A model generated the notes under the pieces. It did not search any database. It saw nothing but the letters and a program-made list of their open reading frames with translations, and had not been told where the DNA came from. From the NCBI RefSeq assembly GCF_020034665.1, contig NZ_JAIQDI010000002.1, positions 2,480,001 through 2,544,000 on the forward strand: DNA of 64,000 nt. The letters are read 5' to 3'. Both the position numbers and the translations under genes were made by a program. Numbering within the stretch: the stretch's first letter is position 1; the number at the start of each line of letters is the position of its first letter. This document shows positions 43,128-51,348 of this stretch, piece by piece. This stretch comes from Niabella beijingensis. GTDB lineage: Bacteria > Bacteroidota > Bacteroidia > Chitinophagales > Chitinophagaceae.

Positions 43128-43835
43128 ATGAGCATTAACGGACTTTTTCCAATAGAAAAATGGGATTTCAGCAGCGATTCGATTCTTTCGGGGTTATCCA
43201 TGGAGGACCTGGAACCTTTGATGACACACCGTTTGGAGCAGGTATATAAAAAAGGCGAGGTCATCTTCAGGGAAGGTGGCTTTCCGCAGGGGATCTTCTA
43301 CATCATGGAAGGAATGGTCAAAAAATACAAGGTAAATGACTCAGGCAGGGAACAACTCTTTTATGTGGCCAATACCGGTGAGCTGATCGGTTACCATGCG
43401 GTGCTTTCCGAAGACCGCTATCCGGATTCTGCTGCCGCACTCGAGAACAGCCGGATTGCTTTTATACCCAAAGAAGATTTTTTAGAAACACTGCAGCGCT
43501 CCCCCGTTTTAAACAGCCGGTTGTTAAAGACCCTTAGCCGGGAATTCGCGGTCCTGATCAATGGCCTGAGTTTGATCGCACAACGATCGGTAAAGGAACG
43601 GCTGGCACTTCAGCTGATCGTACTCCGGGAAAAATACAAAGTGGATTTCAAACCAGGCATGCCGGTCTCGATCAATATGAGCCGCGAGGATCTTGCCAAT
43701 CTTGTGGGTACCGCAACCGAAAATGCCATACGGATACTGACCGAATTCAAGGAGGACGGTATTCTTGAAACAAAAGGCAGAAAGATCATTATACTTGATA
43801 TAAACCGGCTGATCAAAATCGCCAATTACAGGTAG
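43128..43835 (+). CDS. Crp/Fnr-family transcriptional regulator
   Basis: 235 aa from the ATG at 43128 (a TTG at 43119 overlaps the promoter element and is rejected). Residues ~20-135 are a cNMP-binding-like beta-roll (VYKKGEVIFREGGFPQGIFYIMEGMVKKYKVNDSGREQLFYV, ELIGYHAVLSE). A long dimer helix follows, then a Crp-type winged HTH (SVKERLALQLIVLREKY, MSREDLANLVGTATENAIRILTEFKEDGILETKGRKIIIL). No Fnr cluster cysteines are seen. The ligand is unknown. Divergent from the GcvH-like/methyltransferase/PhnA/SulP group over a ~100-base gap, and followed by a second methyltransferase; both are candidate targets. Confidence 0.88.
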   Translation: MSINGLFPIEKWDFSSDSILSGLSMEDLEPLMTHRLEQVYKKGEVIFREGGFPQGIFYIMEGMVKKYKVNDSGREQLFYVANTGELIGYHAVLSEDRYPDSAAALENSRIAFIPKEDFLETLQRSPVLNSRLLKTLSREFAVLINGLSLIAQRSVKERLALQLIVLREKYKVDFKPGMPVSINMSREDLANLVGTATENAIRILTEFKEDGILETKGRKIIILDINRLIKIANYR

Positions 43836-44031
43836 ATAATACGGCCCTGTTTCCCGGCCGCTTTCCGACTCCGGATTTATCTGAAAACAGCCACAGTGCC
43901 CGTTTTCCTCCCCGGCTCCGGTCTTTTTATTATATTTACAATCGTTTTCTGACGCGGTGCTATATTGAAAACACCCGTTACCTGCCACCGGCTCGTGGTG
44001 CCGGGCATCAGGCCGCATTAAACCAAATAAA

Positions 44032-44670
44032 ATGACAGCAGCCCGCCGCAACAAAGCCGAAAAATTCTGGGACAGGACCGCAGGCCATTACGACAAAGAA
44101 GAACAAAAAGATGAAAAGATCTATCGCGGGATCATTGAAAGAACGAAAGACTTTTTGACGTCAGCGGACACCATACTGGACTTTGGCTGCGGAACAGGAA
44201 CTGCCTCCAATGAACTGTCGGCAGTGGTAAAGGAGATTCATGCATTTGATACTTCATCACGAATGATTGAGATCGCCCGGTCAAAAACACCAAAAAAAAG
44301 GGTCACTTATATCCATTCAACAATTTTTGACAACCGGTTGAAAACAGATTTCTATGATGCCGTGCTGGGGTTTTATATATTGCATTTGCTGGAAGATCCG
44401 CAGCCCGCAGTATCAAAAATATACGAACGTTTAAAACCCGGCGGCCTGTTTCTGTCTGTTACGCCCTGTATGGGTGAAAAGCCGTTCCTCGCCCGCGTTT
44501 TCTCGCTCCTGGGCAAACTGGGAATGGCACCTGAAATGCAGCCGCTTAAACCGGCTGGTCTGGAACGGCTCATAACAGCCGCATCATTTACGATCATCGA
44601 AAGCAGCCTGCTGCCCGGGACCAAAAACCAGTATTTCATTGCAGCAAAAAAAGCAGCGATACTACACTAA
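44032..44670 (+). CDS. Class I SAM-dependent methyltransferase
   Basis: 212 aa. FWDRTAGHYDKEEQ start is typical of Methyltransf_11/25 type enzymes, then motif I ILDFGCGTGTASNEL, the acidic end of beta-2 in IHAFDTSSRMIEIAR, DAVLGFYILHLLEDP (post-motif II) and LKPGGLFLSVTPCMGE (motif III). Substrate unknown. It converges on the glycolipid-like operon: its last 9 bases (44662-44670) overlap the end of the minus-strand 185 aa gene. It might act with that operon, but it is on the other strand, so no co-transcription. Confidence 0.82.
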   Translation: MTAARRNKAEKFWDRTAGHYDKEEQKDEKIYRGIIERTKDFLTSADTILDFGCGTGTASNELSAVVKEIHAFDTSSRMIEIARSKTPKKRVTYIHSTIFDNRLKTDFYDAVLGFYILHLLEDPQPAVSKIYERLKPGGLFLSVTPCMGEKPFLARVFSLLGKLGMAPEMQPLKPAGLERLITAASFTIIESSLLPGTKNQYFIAAKKAAILH

Positions 44671-45219
44671 AACAACCTGCCTGATCTTTGCAAAGCGGTT
44701 TATTGAGCGTTTCATAAAATACAGGGCAACAGTGCCGGCATAGATGCCCATGAGTATACTTACCGTCAGCCCGTTGTAGGTCTGCCCCTCCGGCATGCCC
44801 AACTGCAGCACGACCATCACGGCCAATGTAAGTACAAGTGTGATACAACCGTTGATCAGCGCATGTTTCAGCAGAAAGCTGTTGTACCGGAATCCGGGAG
44901 GAAAGGAAAAACCAGCGGCGTGTTTTTGAAAAAGGATCCGCATTTTATTCATGGTATCGATGGTAACAAGAAGCGGGATAAAGAATGCCAGGGGTAATAA
45001 GAAACGGGCGACACAATAAGTACCTTTAAAAAGATACACGGCGCCCGGGTCTTCAAAACTAAGATAGGGAATAACGGAATTAAAGAATACGTTGGTACCC
45101 GCATAGATCAGCACATTCCTGACGAGGAACCGTTTCCATGCGCGGGGGGCAACGGTTACAGCCGTTTTATCTGCGGCATACCCCATGGCAGCCGTTCCCG
45201 TTTCATTCGGTTGTTTCAT
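44662..45219 (-). CDS. Four-helix membrane protein, last gene of PKS operon
   Basis: 185 aa, not recognised. A ~30-residue cytoplasmic start, then four hydrophobic segments: NVLIYAGTNVFFNSVIPYL, CVARFLLPLAFFIPLLVTI, ALINGCITLVLTLAVMVVLQLG and YNGLTVSILMGIYAGTVALYFM, ending in a basic tail (KRSINRFAKIRQ). It starts 13 bases after the stop of the 423 aa acyltransferase, so it is probably the last gene of the operon. It may help move or anchor the product, or shape the membrane for the enzymes; this is inference. Confidence 0.6.
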   Translation of the reverse strand: MKQPNETGTAAMGYAADKTAVTVAPRAWKRFLVRNVLIYAGTNVFFNSVIPYLSFEDPGAVYLFKGTYCVARFLLPLAFFIPLLVTIDTMNKMRILFQKHAAGFSFPPGFRYNSFLLKHALINGCITLVLTLAVMVVLQLGMPEGQTYNGLTVSILMGIYAGTVALYFMKRSINRFAKIRQVVLV

Positions 45220-45232
45220 GGCGTTCAGGTGA

Positions 45233-46504
45233 TCATGCGGTAACGGTGACCGCTTCTTTTAACAGATCCATAAATGCTTCCCGGACCGCCTGTGCTTTTT
45301 CCCGGGCCAGGAACGATTCTTCTGATATCAGGGAAAAATCAAGCTGTCCTCCAAAACTCGTCACTACAAGCGTGTTCGGGTTCTTCCAGGGGAGGGCCGT
45401 GCTGGGTGAATAGACCCGTTTTATTTTAAACCCGTTGTATGCATCCGGGAGCTCCAGTTTTCCCATATTGGAAAGTGTGATATCATGACTGCCGTTAACC
45501 GTCCGTAAATGTTTCAGCATTTTATCTGCTGCCCGGTGAAAATATTCTGTCAGCACCAGCAGGTGAGCGGGCCGCAGCCGGCTGATCTTTTCCTGCAGGT
45601 CGGCCTTCATCCGGCGGGCCTGCTCCCAGTATGCAGTGCCTTCTTTATATGTTCCCGAAAGCTCCACCACCGGCGCAAAAGCAAACATCATGTCTTCTTT
45701 GATACCCGGTACGGATTTTCGGATATCCACCGGGCAGATCAGTTTGTTTTTGGCATCCTTGCCCATTACCTTTCCAAAAGCCGTCAAAAAAGCAATACCA
45801 AGGGCCGCCTGCACCGAGGTTCCACCGGCTTTGCAGGCATTTATTACCTGCTGCGACAGGTTGCGGTCCAGCGACCAGCGGATCATATAATAGTTCATTC
45901 CAGTGGCTTCCTGTTTATTGCGGATCAATATCGACAACACCCCACGGGCCACATGAGATAACAGCCGGGCCCTGATCTGCGCGCCCTTTCCCGGCATTTC
46001 GTTTGCAGTAATAAGATCTGTGGTTCCGGAAAACGTATCGTAAGGAATGGCTTCCAGCGACGGGTCGCCGGTGTACGACAACAGTTCCCGCATCAGGTTT
46101 ACGATCGTTCCGCCGTCGCAGACACAATGCGGCAGCACGATTACCAGGTCTGACACGGCACCGCCATTCAACCAGAGCACCCGCATCAGGGGGGCCCTGT
46201 TGTAATTAAACGGCCGGTGCCATTCCACCTGCGCCACTTTTATCCAGTCTTCTTCGGTGTTTCGCGGCAATACTTCCACAACCGCCGGCACCATATCGGT
46301 CCGTATATCAAAATAAGGCGCGCACTTCCGGTCTTCCTTTATTACGGCACGCAGCAACGGATGTTTGGCCTGCAGTTTTGCAAAAGCTGAATCGATACGG
46401 CCCTGCTGCAACTCTCCTGCGATGGTTACAGAAAAAACACAATTAACCGTCCTTGAGCCATTGGCATACATCAGGCGTTCTCCAACAATAAGTCTTCTTT
46501 TCAT
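45233..46504 (-). CDS. PapA/condensation-type acyltransferase (variant motif)
   Basis: 423 aa. It starts MKRRLIVGERLMY and is paralogous to the next 430 aa gene. The acyltransferase motif HHxxxDG appears here as PHCVCDGG (residues 125-132): the first His is Pro, the catalytic second His (126) and Asp130-Gly131 are kept. The second half has ICPVDIRKSVPGIKEDMMFAF (a conserved Arg-rich bridge region) and TSFGGQLDFSLISEESF. Related enzymes (PapA5, WS/DGAT, NRPS C domains) join an acyl-ACP or acyl-CoA to a hydroxyl or amine. One base separates it from the upstream gene. It likely adds an acyl chain to the operon product. Confidence 0.75.
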   Translation of the reverse strand: MKRRLIVGERLMYANGSRTVNCVFSVTIAGELQQGRIDSAFAKLQAKHPLLRAVIKEDRKCAPYFDIRTDMVPAVVEVLPRNTEEDWIKVAQVEWHRPFNYNRAPLMRVLWLNGGAVSDLVIVLPHCVCDGGTIVNLMRELLSYTGDPSLEAIPYDTFSGTTDLITANEMPGKGAQIRARLLSHVARGVLSILIRNKQEATGMNYYMIRWSLDRNLSQQVINACKAGGTSVQAALGIAFLTAFGKVMGKDAKNKLICPVDIRKSVPGIKEDMMFAFAPVVELSGTYKEGTAYWEQARRMKADLQEKISRLRPAHLLVLTEYFHRAADKMLKHLRTVNGSHDITLSNMGKLELPDAYNGFKIKRVYSPSTALPWKNPNTLVVTSFGGQLDFSLISEESFLAREKAQAVREAFMDLLKEAVTVTA

Positions 46505-46505
46505 A

Positions 46506-47798
46506 TCAATCTGGATCGCGGTCCGGCTGCAGGCGCAGCAACAGACCCATAAGCGTTTTTTTTATGGCCACAGCTTCGGTATAAGGAATATACCCCTCGC
46601 TGGATACGAAGCTGAAGTCGAGTTGTTTTTTAAATGTCGAGCTGATCAATGTGGTCGGATTTCCCAGCGGGCCGATCACCGAAGGACTGAAGATGGTATC
46701 CACTGTGAAGTGGCGGTATCCCGCCGGAATATTGAGCAGTCCCAGATTCGAGAACATACAGTCATTCGTCGATTTTCCATACTTCAGGAAATCGATCATC
46801 CGTGGCAAAACCGGGTGCGCATATTCAAACATCATCAGCGAATCGTAGGCGTTCAAACGGGCCAGCCGCTTTGAAGCCAGCGCCTGCATCCGCTGTGCCC
46901 TGGTTGCGAAATCCAGTCCTGCTGCCTTGTCCATCGATAACACCAGCATCAGGCCAAAAGCAAACATGGCGTCTTCCCTGATCTCAGGCGCATATTTACG
47001 GATCTCCACCGGGCAGGTAATTTTATTGAATGCCTTTTTTCCCCGTACGGATGCAAAAGCGCTAAGCAGTGCAAGGCTGATGACCGTATTAACGGTCGCT
47101 CCGATCGCCTTACAGTTCCGAAGCAGCTGCCGGGTTTCCTCTTCGGAGAGCTTCCAGTTCAGCAGGTAATCCGGCCCGCGGTCAATCGTTCTTTTCCGCA
47201 ACGGGAGTGCATGCAGCAACAGGTAACCGGCCTTACCCAGGAACCGGGCACGGAGTATTTTTTTGCGGTTGTGCAGTACGGAAGCCGGTACCACATCCGC
47301 CAGCCCTGTAAATACCCGTTCCCTGCCGATATCCGCGTCGGGCTGATCCATCAGCAACAGGAACTCTTTTACAAGTGCCAATGCCGAGCCACCATCACAC
47401 ATACAATGATGAAATACCAGCAGCAGTTCCGAAAGAGCAGTACCACGGATCCATACCAGCCGGATCAGCGGCCCGTTCTGTGCATTAAAACCGGTATTCC
47501 ATTCTTTCACCGTCTCCTCCTTCCACATTTCATCCGAACAGCGTTCCGCAATGCGTATGGGTATGGCTGCTTCCGGCACCGTGCTCTCAAACCAGGGCAT
47601 TCCTTTCCCGTCGACTGTTACCGCCGCCGCAAGTACCGGGTGTTTTTCCTGCAGCCGCTTCAGTGCGTGTTGCAGTTGCTCACGCGTCAGTACACCCCGA
47701 ATCCTTAGCGGGAACAACCCGTTAAAAGGAGTTACGCCGTCATTGTACATCATCCGCTCTGCAAACAGCATCTTTCTTTTTATTCTTGGCTCTGTCAT
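46506..47798 (-). CDS. PapA/condensation-type acyltransferase
   Basis: 430 aa with the full HHxxxDG site: HHCMCDGG at residues 130-137. Opening MTEPRIKRKMLFAERMMYNDG and the ITCPVEIRKYAPEIREDAMFAFG and STFKKQLDFSFVSSEGY segments align with the neighbouring 423 aa protein, so the two arose by duplication. Family members transfer acyl groups from a carrier protein or CoA onto hydroxyls, as PapA5 does when releasing polyketide lipids in mycobacteria. Three bases lie between the upstream glycosyltransferase stop and this start. With no thioesterase domain in the synthases, this enzyme is a plausible chain-releasing catalyst. Confidence 0.8.
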   Translation of the reverse strand: MTEPRIKRKMLFAERMMYNDGVTPFNGLFPLRIRGVLTREQLQHALKRLQEKHPVLAAAVTVDGKGMPWFESTVPEAAIPIRIAERCSDEMWKEETVKEWNTGFNAQNGPLIRLVWIRGTALSELLLVFHHCMCDGGSALALVKEFLLLMDQPDADIGRERVFTGLADVVPASVLHNRKKILRARFLGKAGYLLLHALPLRKRTIDRGPDYLLNWKLSEEETRQLLRNCKAIGATVNTVISLALLSAFASVRGKKAFNKITCPVEIRKYAPEIREDAMFAFGLMLVLSMDKAAGLDFATRAQRMQALASKRLARLNAYDSLMMFEYAHPVLPRMIDFLKYGKSTNDCMFSNLGLLNIPAGYRHFTVDTIFSPSVIGPLGNPTTLISSTFKKQLDFSFVSSEGYIPYTEAVAIKKTLMGLLLRLQPDRDPD

Positions 47799-47801
47799 GT
47801 A

Positions 47802-49001
47802 TCAGATCACATTGGGCGTGGTTTCCATTACAAAATTTTCCAGCAGTGTAACCGCTCTGGAGCTGCCGCCTGCTGCTATAAAAGTGGCGCGCACCCGGGC
47901 CGCTGCCTGCCGGAACTGCGGCTCTTTCAGCAGCCTCCATACAGCATTGCGTACATCGTCCACCCGCATCCGCCTGTAGCGGATCTTAAGACCGCATCCG
48001 GCTTTTTCGATCAGCGAGGCCGTATGAAAATGATCGTATGCGATCGGCGTAACCAGCATGGGCAGTCCGTTCATAAACGTATCGTTCACCGTATTAAAGC
48101 CGCCGTGGCAGATCACCGCGTCCATATAGGGCATCAGCTCCGATTGCGGCACAAAGCCCTGTACGATAAAATTATCCGGCCATTGCTCAATAACAGAAGG
48201 ATCTGTGGCAGCAATGATCGTCAGCGGCTCATCACGGAAGGCTTCGATCAGCCGGGTAAAAAATTCCTTGCGTATGTCCACCAGCAAGGTGCCCAGCGAT
48301 ACAAAGACCCTCGGAGTATTGGCCTTTGACAGACGCTCCCAGTCGAACGGACTATGATTGGGCCGGCCCTGTACCGGGCCTACAAACTGCATATGCGATT
48401 CAGGCTCTTCAATCCCTGCAAATGCAGCAGAGGTAAAAACAATATTCATCTCGTGGGAGTGAATAAAGATCCCATCCGTTTCAACGCCGACACTGCGTTG
48501 CAATTCCTTTATCAGTTGTTGCTGCCACTCAAATATTTTAGGTGCATGAAGGGCGGTATCGCCCATTACATCGGGCGGTACCGGCGTGGTGGTAACACAG
48601 GGGATTCCTTTTTTATAAGCGGCAAGAGCGCCCGCAAAAGCAATACAATCATTAACGATCACATCCGGCTTCCACTCATCGATCACCCGTTCCAGTCCCG
48701 GCATCATCATTGTTGCGAGGGGGACATATGTTTCTTCCAATGCCAGCTTCATCACTTCCGGACCGGATAGCGAAGGACCATCGTCCTGGCGTTTCAGCAA
48801 CACTTCAATCGCTCCGCGATGCGGCTCCAGCTCCGCTTCCGGCACTATGAACAGCCCCCCTTCCGGTATATGTGTTTCATGAACCGGCACCATACCCAGC
48901 CAGGCTACTTCATGTCCTTTTGCGATCAGTCCGGCACCCACACTGAGCGTTGGACTTAAGTGCCCGAAAAAAGGAGGTACCACAAATAAAAATTTCGACA
49001 T
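47802..49001 (-). CDS. CrtX/MGT-like family 1 glycosyltransferase
   Basis: 399 aa. GT-B fold, family 1. N-terminal acceptor domain FVVPPFFGHLSPTLSVGAGLIAKGHEVAWLG with catalytic-type His14 in GHxxP. Mid FVSLGTLL, then the donor-binding PSPG-like box FIVQGFVPQSELMPYMDAVICHGGFNTVNDTFMNGLPMLVTPIAYDHFHTA (given in parts: VPQSELMPYMDAVICHGG, GLPMLVTPIAYDHF). Closest in feel to zeaxanthin glucosyltransferases and macrolide glycosyltransferases, which glycosylate lipophilic hydroxyls using UDP-sugars. Eight bases after the second, paralogous glycosyltransferase. Probably glucosylates the polyketide or a first sugar. Confidence 0.85.
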   Translation of the reverse strand: MSKFLFVVPPFFGHLSPTLSVGAGLIAKGHEVAWLGMVPVHETHIPEGGLFIVPEAELEPHRGAIEVLLKRQDDGPSLSGPEVMKLALEETYVPLATMMMPGLERVIDEWKPDVIVNDCIAFAGALAAYKKGIPCVTTTPVPPDVMGDTALHAPKIFEWQQQLIKELQRSVGVETDGIFIHSHEMNIVFTSAAFAGIEEPESHMQFVGPVQGRPNHSPFDWERLSKANTPRVFVSLGTLLVDIRKEFFTRLIEAFRDEPLTIIAATDPSVIEQWPDNFIVQGFVPQSELMPYMDAVICHGGFNTVNDTFMNGLPMLVTPIAYDHFHTASLIEKAGCGLKIRYRRMRVDDVRNAVWRLLKEPQFRQAAARVRATFIAAGGSSRAVTLLENFVMETTPNVI

Positions 49002-49009
49002 ATTATCTT

Positions 49010-50245
49010 TTATGCTCCGCTGTCCGCCGGCTGCAATTGCGCCCGGTCCGCAGGAAGATCTTGTTTTGCTGTTACTAATATTTCCAGATAACCGGCAGCT
49101 GCAGCTACTCCCCCGGTTGCTTCAAATGAAGTGCGGACAAGGCCTGCCGCTTCCCGGAAGCGCTGCTCCTGCAATATTTCCATTACCGCATCCCGCAGGT
49201 GCTGCGCCCTGAACCGGTTGAAATTAAGCCGCAGTCCTGCACCGGTACGCACCACCCTGCCTGCAACATGCGACTGGTCGTAAGCGATCGGTATCACCAC
49301 CATGGGTAGTCCGTGGCTCAAGGTTTCACAGACGGTATTGTGTCCGCCATGACAAACCACCGCCTGCAAATGCGGGAGCAACTCCAGTTGCGGCACCGTT
49401 TTCTGAATGATAAAATTATCCGGTATTGCTTCAAAGAGCGCCGGGTCGGATACCACCACCACCGTAAGTGCCCTGCCACCAAAAGCTTCCAGCACTTTAT
49501 CAAAGAACAGTTGCTTATGCGTATGATCAAAAGTGGTGCCGATGCTCACCAGTATCCTTGGGTGCGGTGTATTGTGAAAGCGTTCCCAATCAAAGGCCTC
49601 AATGGACTTACGGCTCTGTATCACCGGGCCTACGAAACGGAACTGTTCCGGCAATTCCATTTCCCCGAAAAACAACGGTGAAGTAAACACCAGTGTCAGT
49701 GCCTCTGAACAATCCAGCGCCTGGTCACCCGGCCAGCCCAGTTCCTGTTGCAGGGCCACGATCTGCTTTTCCTCCCATTCATGTACTTTGGGCAGCTCCT
49801 CCATTACTTTTATTGCAGCAGGGGCCGTTACGGAAGTAGCATAAGGTAGTCGCAACTGCCGGGCAGCAACTGCACCGGCAAACAGCTGATGATCCGTAAT
49901 AACCACATCCGGTGCAAAGCGCAGCAATGCATCCCGGATGCCATCATACATATAGCGGTTTAAAGGGATCAGCACTTCTTCATATAAGAATTTAATGCTG
50001 TCGATGCCATAAACATTTTTCCGGGTAATGATATCGAGGTAAGCCTTGCTTTCCTTTTTTTCTGCGTCGCTGCGGTCATAGCCGATCAGCAGCGGGGTTC
50101 CGCCCTCCGGCAGTTTGTCCTGCAATGCCGGGTCCAGACTGATCCAGCCCACTTCATGCCCTCTGCCCAGCAATGCGCTGCCGAGACTGAGCGTCGGGTT
50201 TACATGTCCGGTAAGCGGGGGTACTATAAAAGCAAATTGTGCCAT
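49010..50245 (-). CDS. CrtX/MGT-like family 1 glycosyltransferase, second copy
   Basis: 411 aa. Opening FIVPPLTGHVNPTLSLGSALLGRGHEVGWISLD has His14 in GHxxP. SIGTTFDHTHK, then FIIQKTVPQLELLPHLQAVVCHGG and GLPMVVIPIAYDQSHVA form the donor site. It is paralogous to the 399 aa gene downstream (same length class, same motifs). Paired glycosyltransferases suggest either a disaccharide or two separate sites. 12 bases after the hydrolase stop. Donor sugar not readable. Confidence 0.85.
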   Translation of the reverse strand: MAQFAFIVPPLTGHVNPTLSLGSALLGRGHEVGWISLDPALQDKLPEGGTPLLIGYDRSDAEKKESKAYLDIITRKNVYGIDSIKFLYEEVLIPLNRYMYDGIRDALLRFAPDVVITDHQLFAGAVAARQLRLPYATSVTAPAAIKVMEELPKVHEWEEKQIVALQQELGWPGDQALDCSEALTLVFTSPLFFGEMELPEQFRFVGPVIQSRKSIEAFDWERFHNTPHPRILVSIGTTFDHTHKQLFFDKVLEAFGGRALTVVVVSDPALFEAIPDNFIIQKTVPQLELLPHLQAVVCHGGHNTVCETLSHGLPMVVIPIAYDQSHVAGRVVRTGAGLRLNFNRFRAQHLRDAVMEILQEQRFREAAGLVRTSFEATGGVAAAAGYLEILVTAKQDLPADRAQLQPADSGA

Positions 50246-50257
50246 ATTCCGTTTTTC

Positions 50258-51055
50258 TTAAAATACATTTCCGTCCGGTTCCATCACCGGTACCGCTTCA
50301 GTCAAAAAGTGCAGCAGGACCCCGGCCACTGCTTCCGGAGCCTGGACCGGTACATTATGATCGCCTTCTATTTCTTCCAGTTCAGCACCCGGTATGCGTT
50401 CTTTTAAGAAATAGCCGGCACGCAGGCAATTCGAGCGGCTGCCATAAATCAACAGCGGATGATGCTCCAGCCCGGCAATCGCATCGCTTGAAAAAAAATC
50501 CTTCTCTGCCAGCATATCCTGTTTAATTGTAGTCTGATAAAAAAGATATTCATACATGCGGTGGTTCCGTTCCAGCTGCCGCTTTCCCATTTGTACCTTT
50601 GTGGCATCGGTAAAATTTCTGATGTAATGTTCCAGGAATTCCCTGCTGTACTCATCCATAATGCCCCGCGTTTTATCATCCGCCGGATCAGGTCCCTCAA
50701 TCATGATAAGCCGGTCAATACGCCCGGGAAAACGCAGGGCCGCTTTAAGGCTGATCAGTGCACCAAAACTATATCCCACCAGGTGCACTTTCTCCAGCCC
50801 GAGGGCATCCATCAGCGCCCTGAGGTCATCCGACATACTGTCCAGGTCATAACCATCCCTCGTCCGTTCGCTCATGCCATGACTCTTAAGATCGTACAAT
50901 ACCACATGAAAACGCAGCGCCAGCAGCGGGGCGATATTAAAATAATAAACGGAGAGGTTACTGAACATACCATGCACCATTACTACTGTTTCAGCAGCGC
51001 CCTTGTTCAGTTCCTGGACATGAACCTTTTTTCCGTTGATCGGGATTATCGGCAT
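50258..51055 (-). CDS. Alpha/beta hydrolase (possible release enzyme)
   Basis: 265 aa. Alpha/beta-hydrolase signs: oxyanion loop VVMVHGMFSN, YDLKSHGMSERT, nucleophile elbow VGYSFGAL (Ser96), LLIYGSRSN before the acid region, and catalytic His233 in EEIEGDHNVPV. No lid of a lipase type is obvious. It overlaps the end of the ACP gene by 10 bases. Because neither synthase carries a thioesterase domain, it could free the acyl chain or act as an editing thioesterase; transacylation is also possible. Cytoplasmic, no signal peptide. Confidence 0.8.
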   Translation of the reverse strand: MPIIPINGKKVHVQELNKGAAETVVMVHGMFSNLSVYYFNIAPLLALRFHVVLYDLKSHGMSERTRDGYDLDSMSDDLRALMDALGLEKVHLVGYSFGALISLKAALRFPGRIDRLIMIEGPDPADDKTRGIMDEYSREFLEHYIRNFTDATKVQMGKRQLERNHRMYEYLFYQTTIKQDMLAEKDFFSSDAIAGLEHHPLLIYGSRSNCLRAGYFLKERIPGAELEEIEGDHNVPVQAPEAVAGVLLHFLTEAVPVMEPDGNVF

Positions 51056-51348
51056 TCCTGTATATAATTGATGATATCGTTCAGGTTCAGCCGGATCAGC
51101 TGGTCGAGGTCCATACCCGACAACCAGCCGGTAAAATCGATCCGGGTGCCAAAATGTGCTTTTACTTTCTCGGAGAAGGCAACGATCTCGATACTGTCCA
51201 TTTCCAGATCTTTTGTAAAAGAGCTTGTAGGCCGGATGTCCATTTCTTCTGCAAATTCTTCGCCGATCACTTCGGTGATCATTTGTTTTAACTGATCAAA
51301 GATCGCTGCCGCAGCAGGTTGATCCGGGGTTGTTGTTACTGTGTCCAT
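51046..51348 (-). CDS. Stand-alone acyl carrier protein
   Basis: 100 aa. The phosphopantetheine site is FTKDLEMDSIEIVAFSEKV (Ser in DSIE). A ~15-residue Thr/Pro/Ala leader precedes the helical ACP fold. Acidic and small. The start overlaps the stop of the KS-AT-DH-PPTase gene by 13 bases. It could shuttle the finished chain from the iterative synthases to the acyltransferases or hydrolase, or load a starter unit. Confidence 0.9.
   Translation of the reverse strand: MDTVTTTPDQPAAAAIFDQLKQMITEVIGEEFAEEMDIRPTSSFTKDLEMDSIEIVAFSEKVKAHFGTRIDFTGWLSGMDLDQLIRLNLNDIINYIQECR

Noticed and set aside
44032-44670. Methyltransferase as a tailoring gene of the PKS operon
   Set aside because: It is on the opposite strand, convergent, and better grouped with the Crp/Fnr gene; a functional link is possible but not supported.
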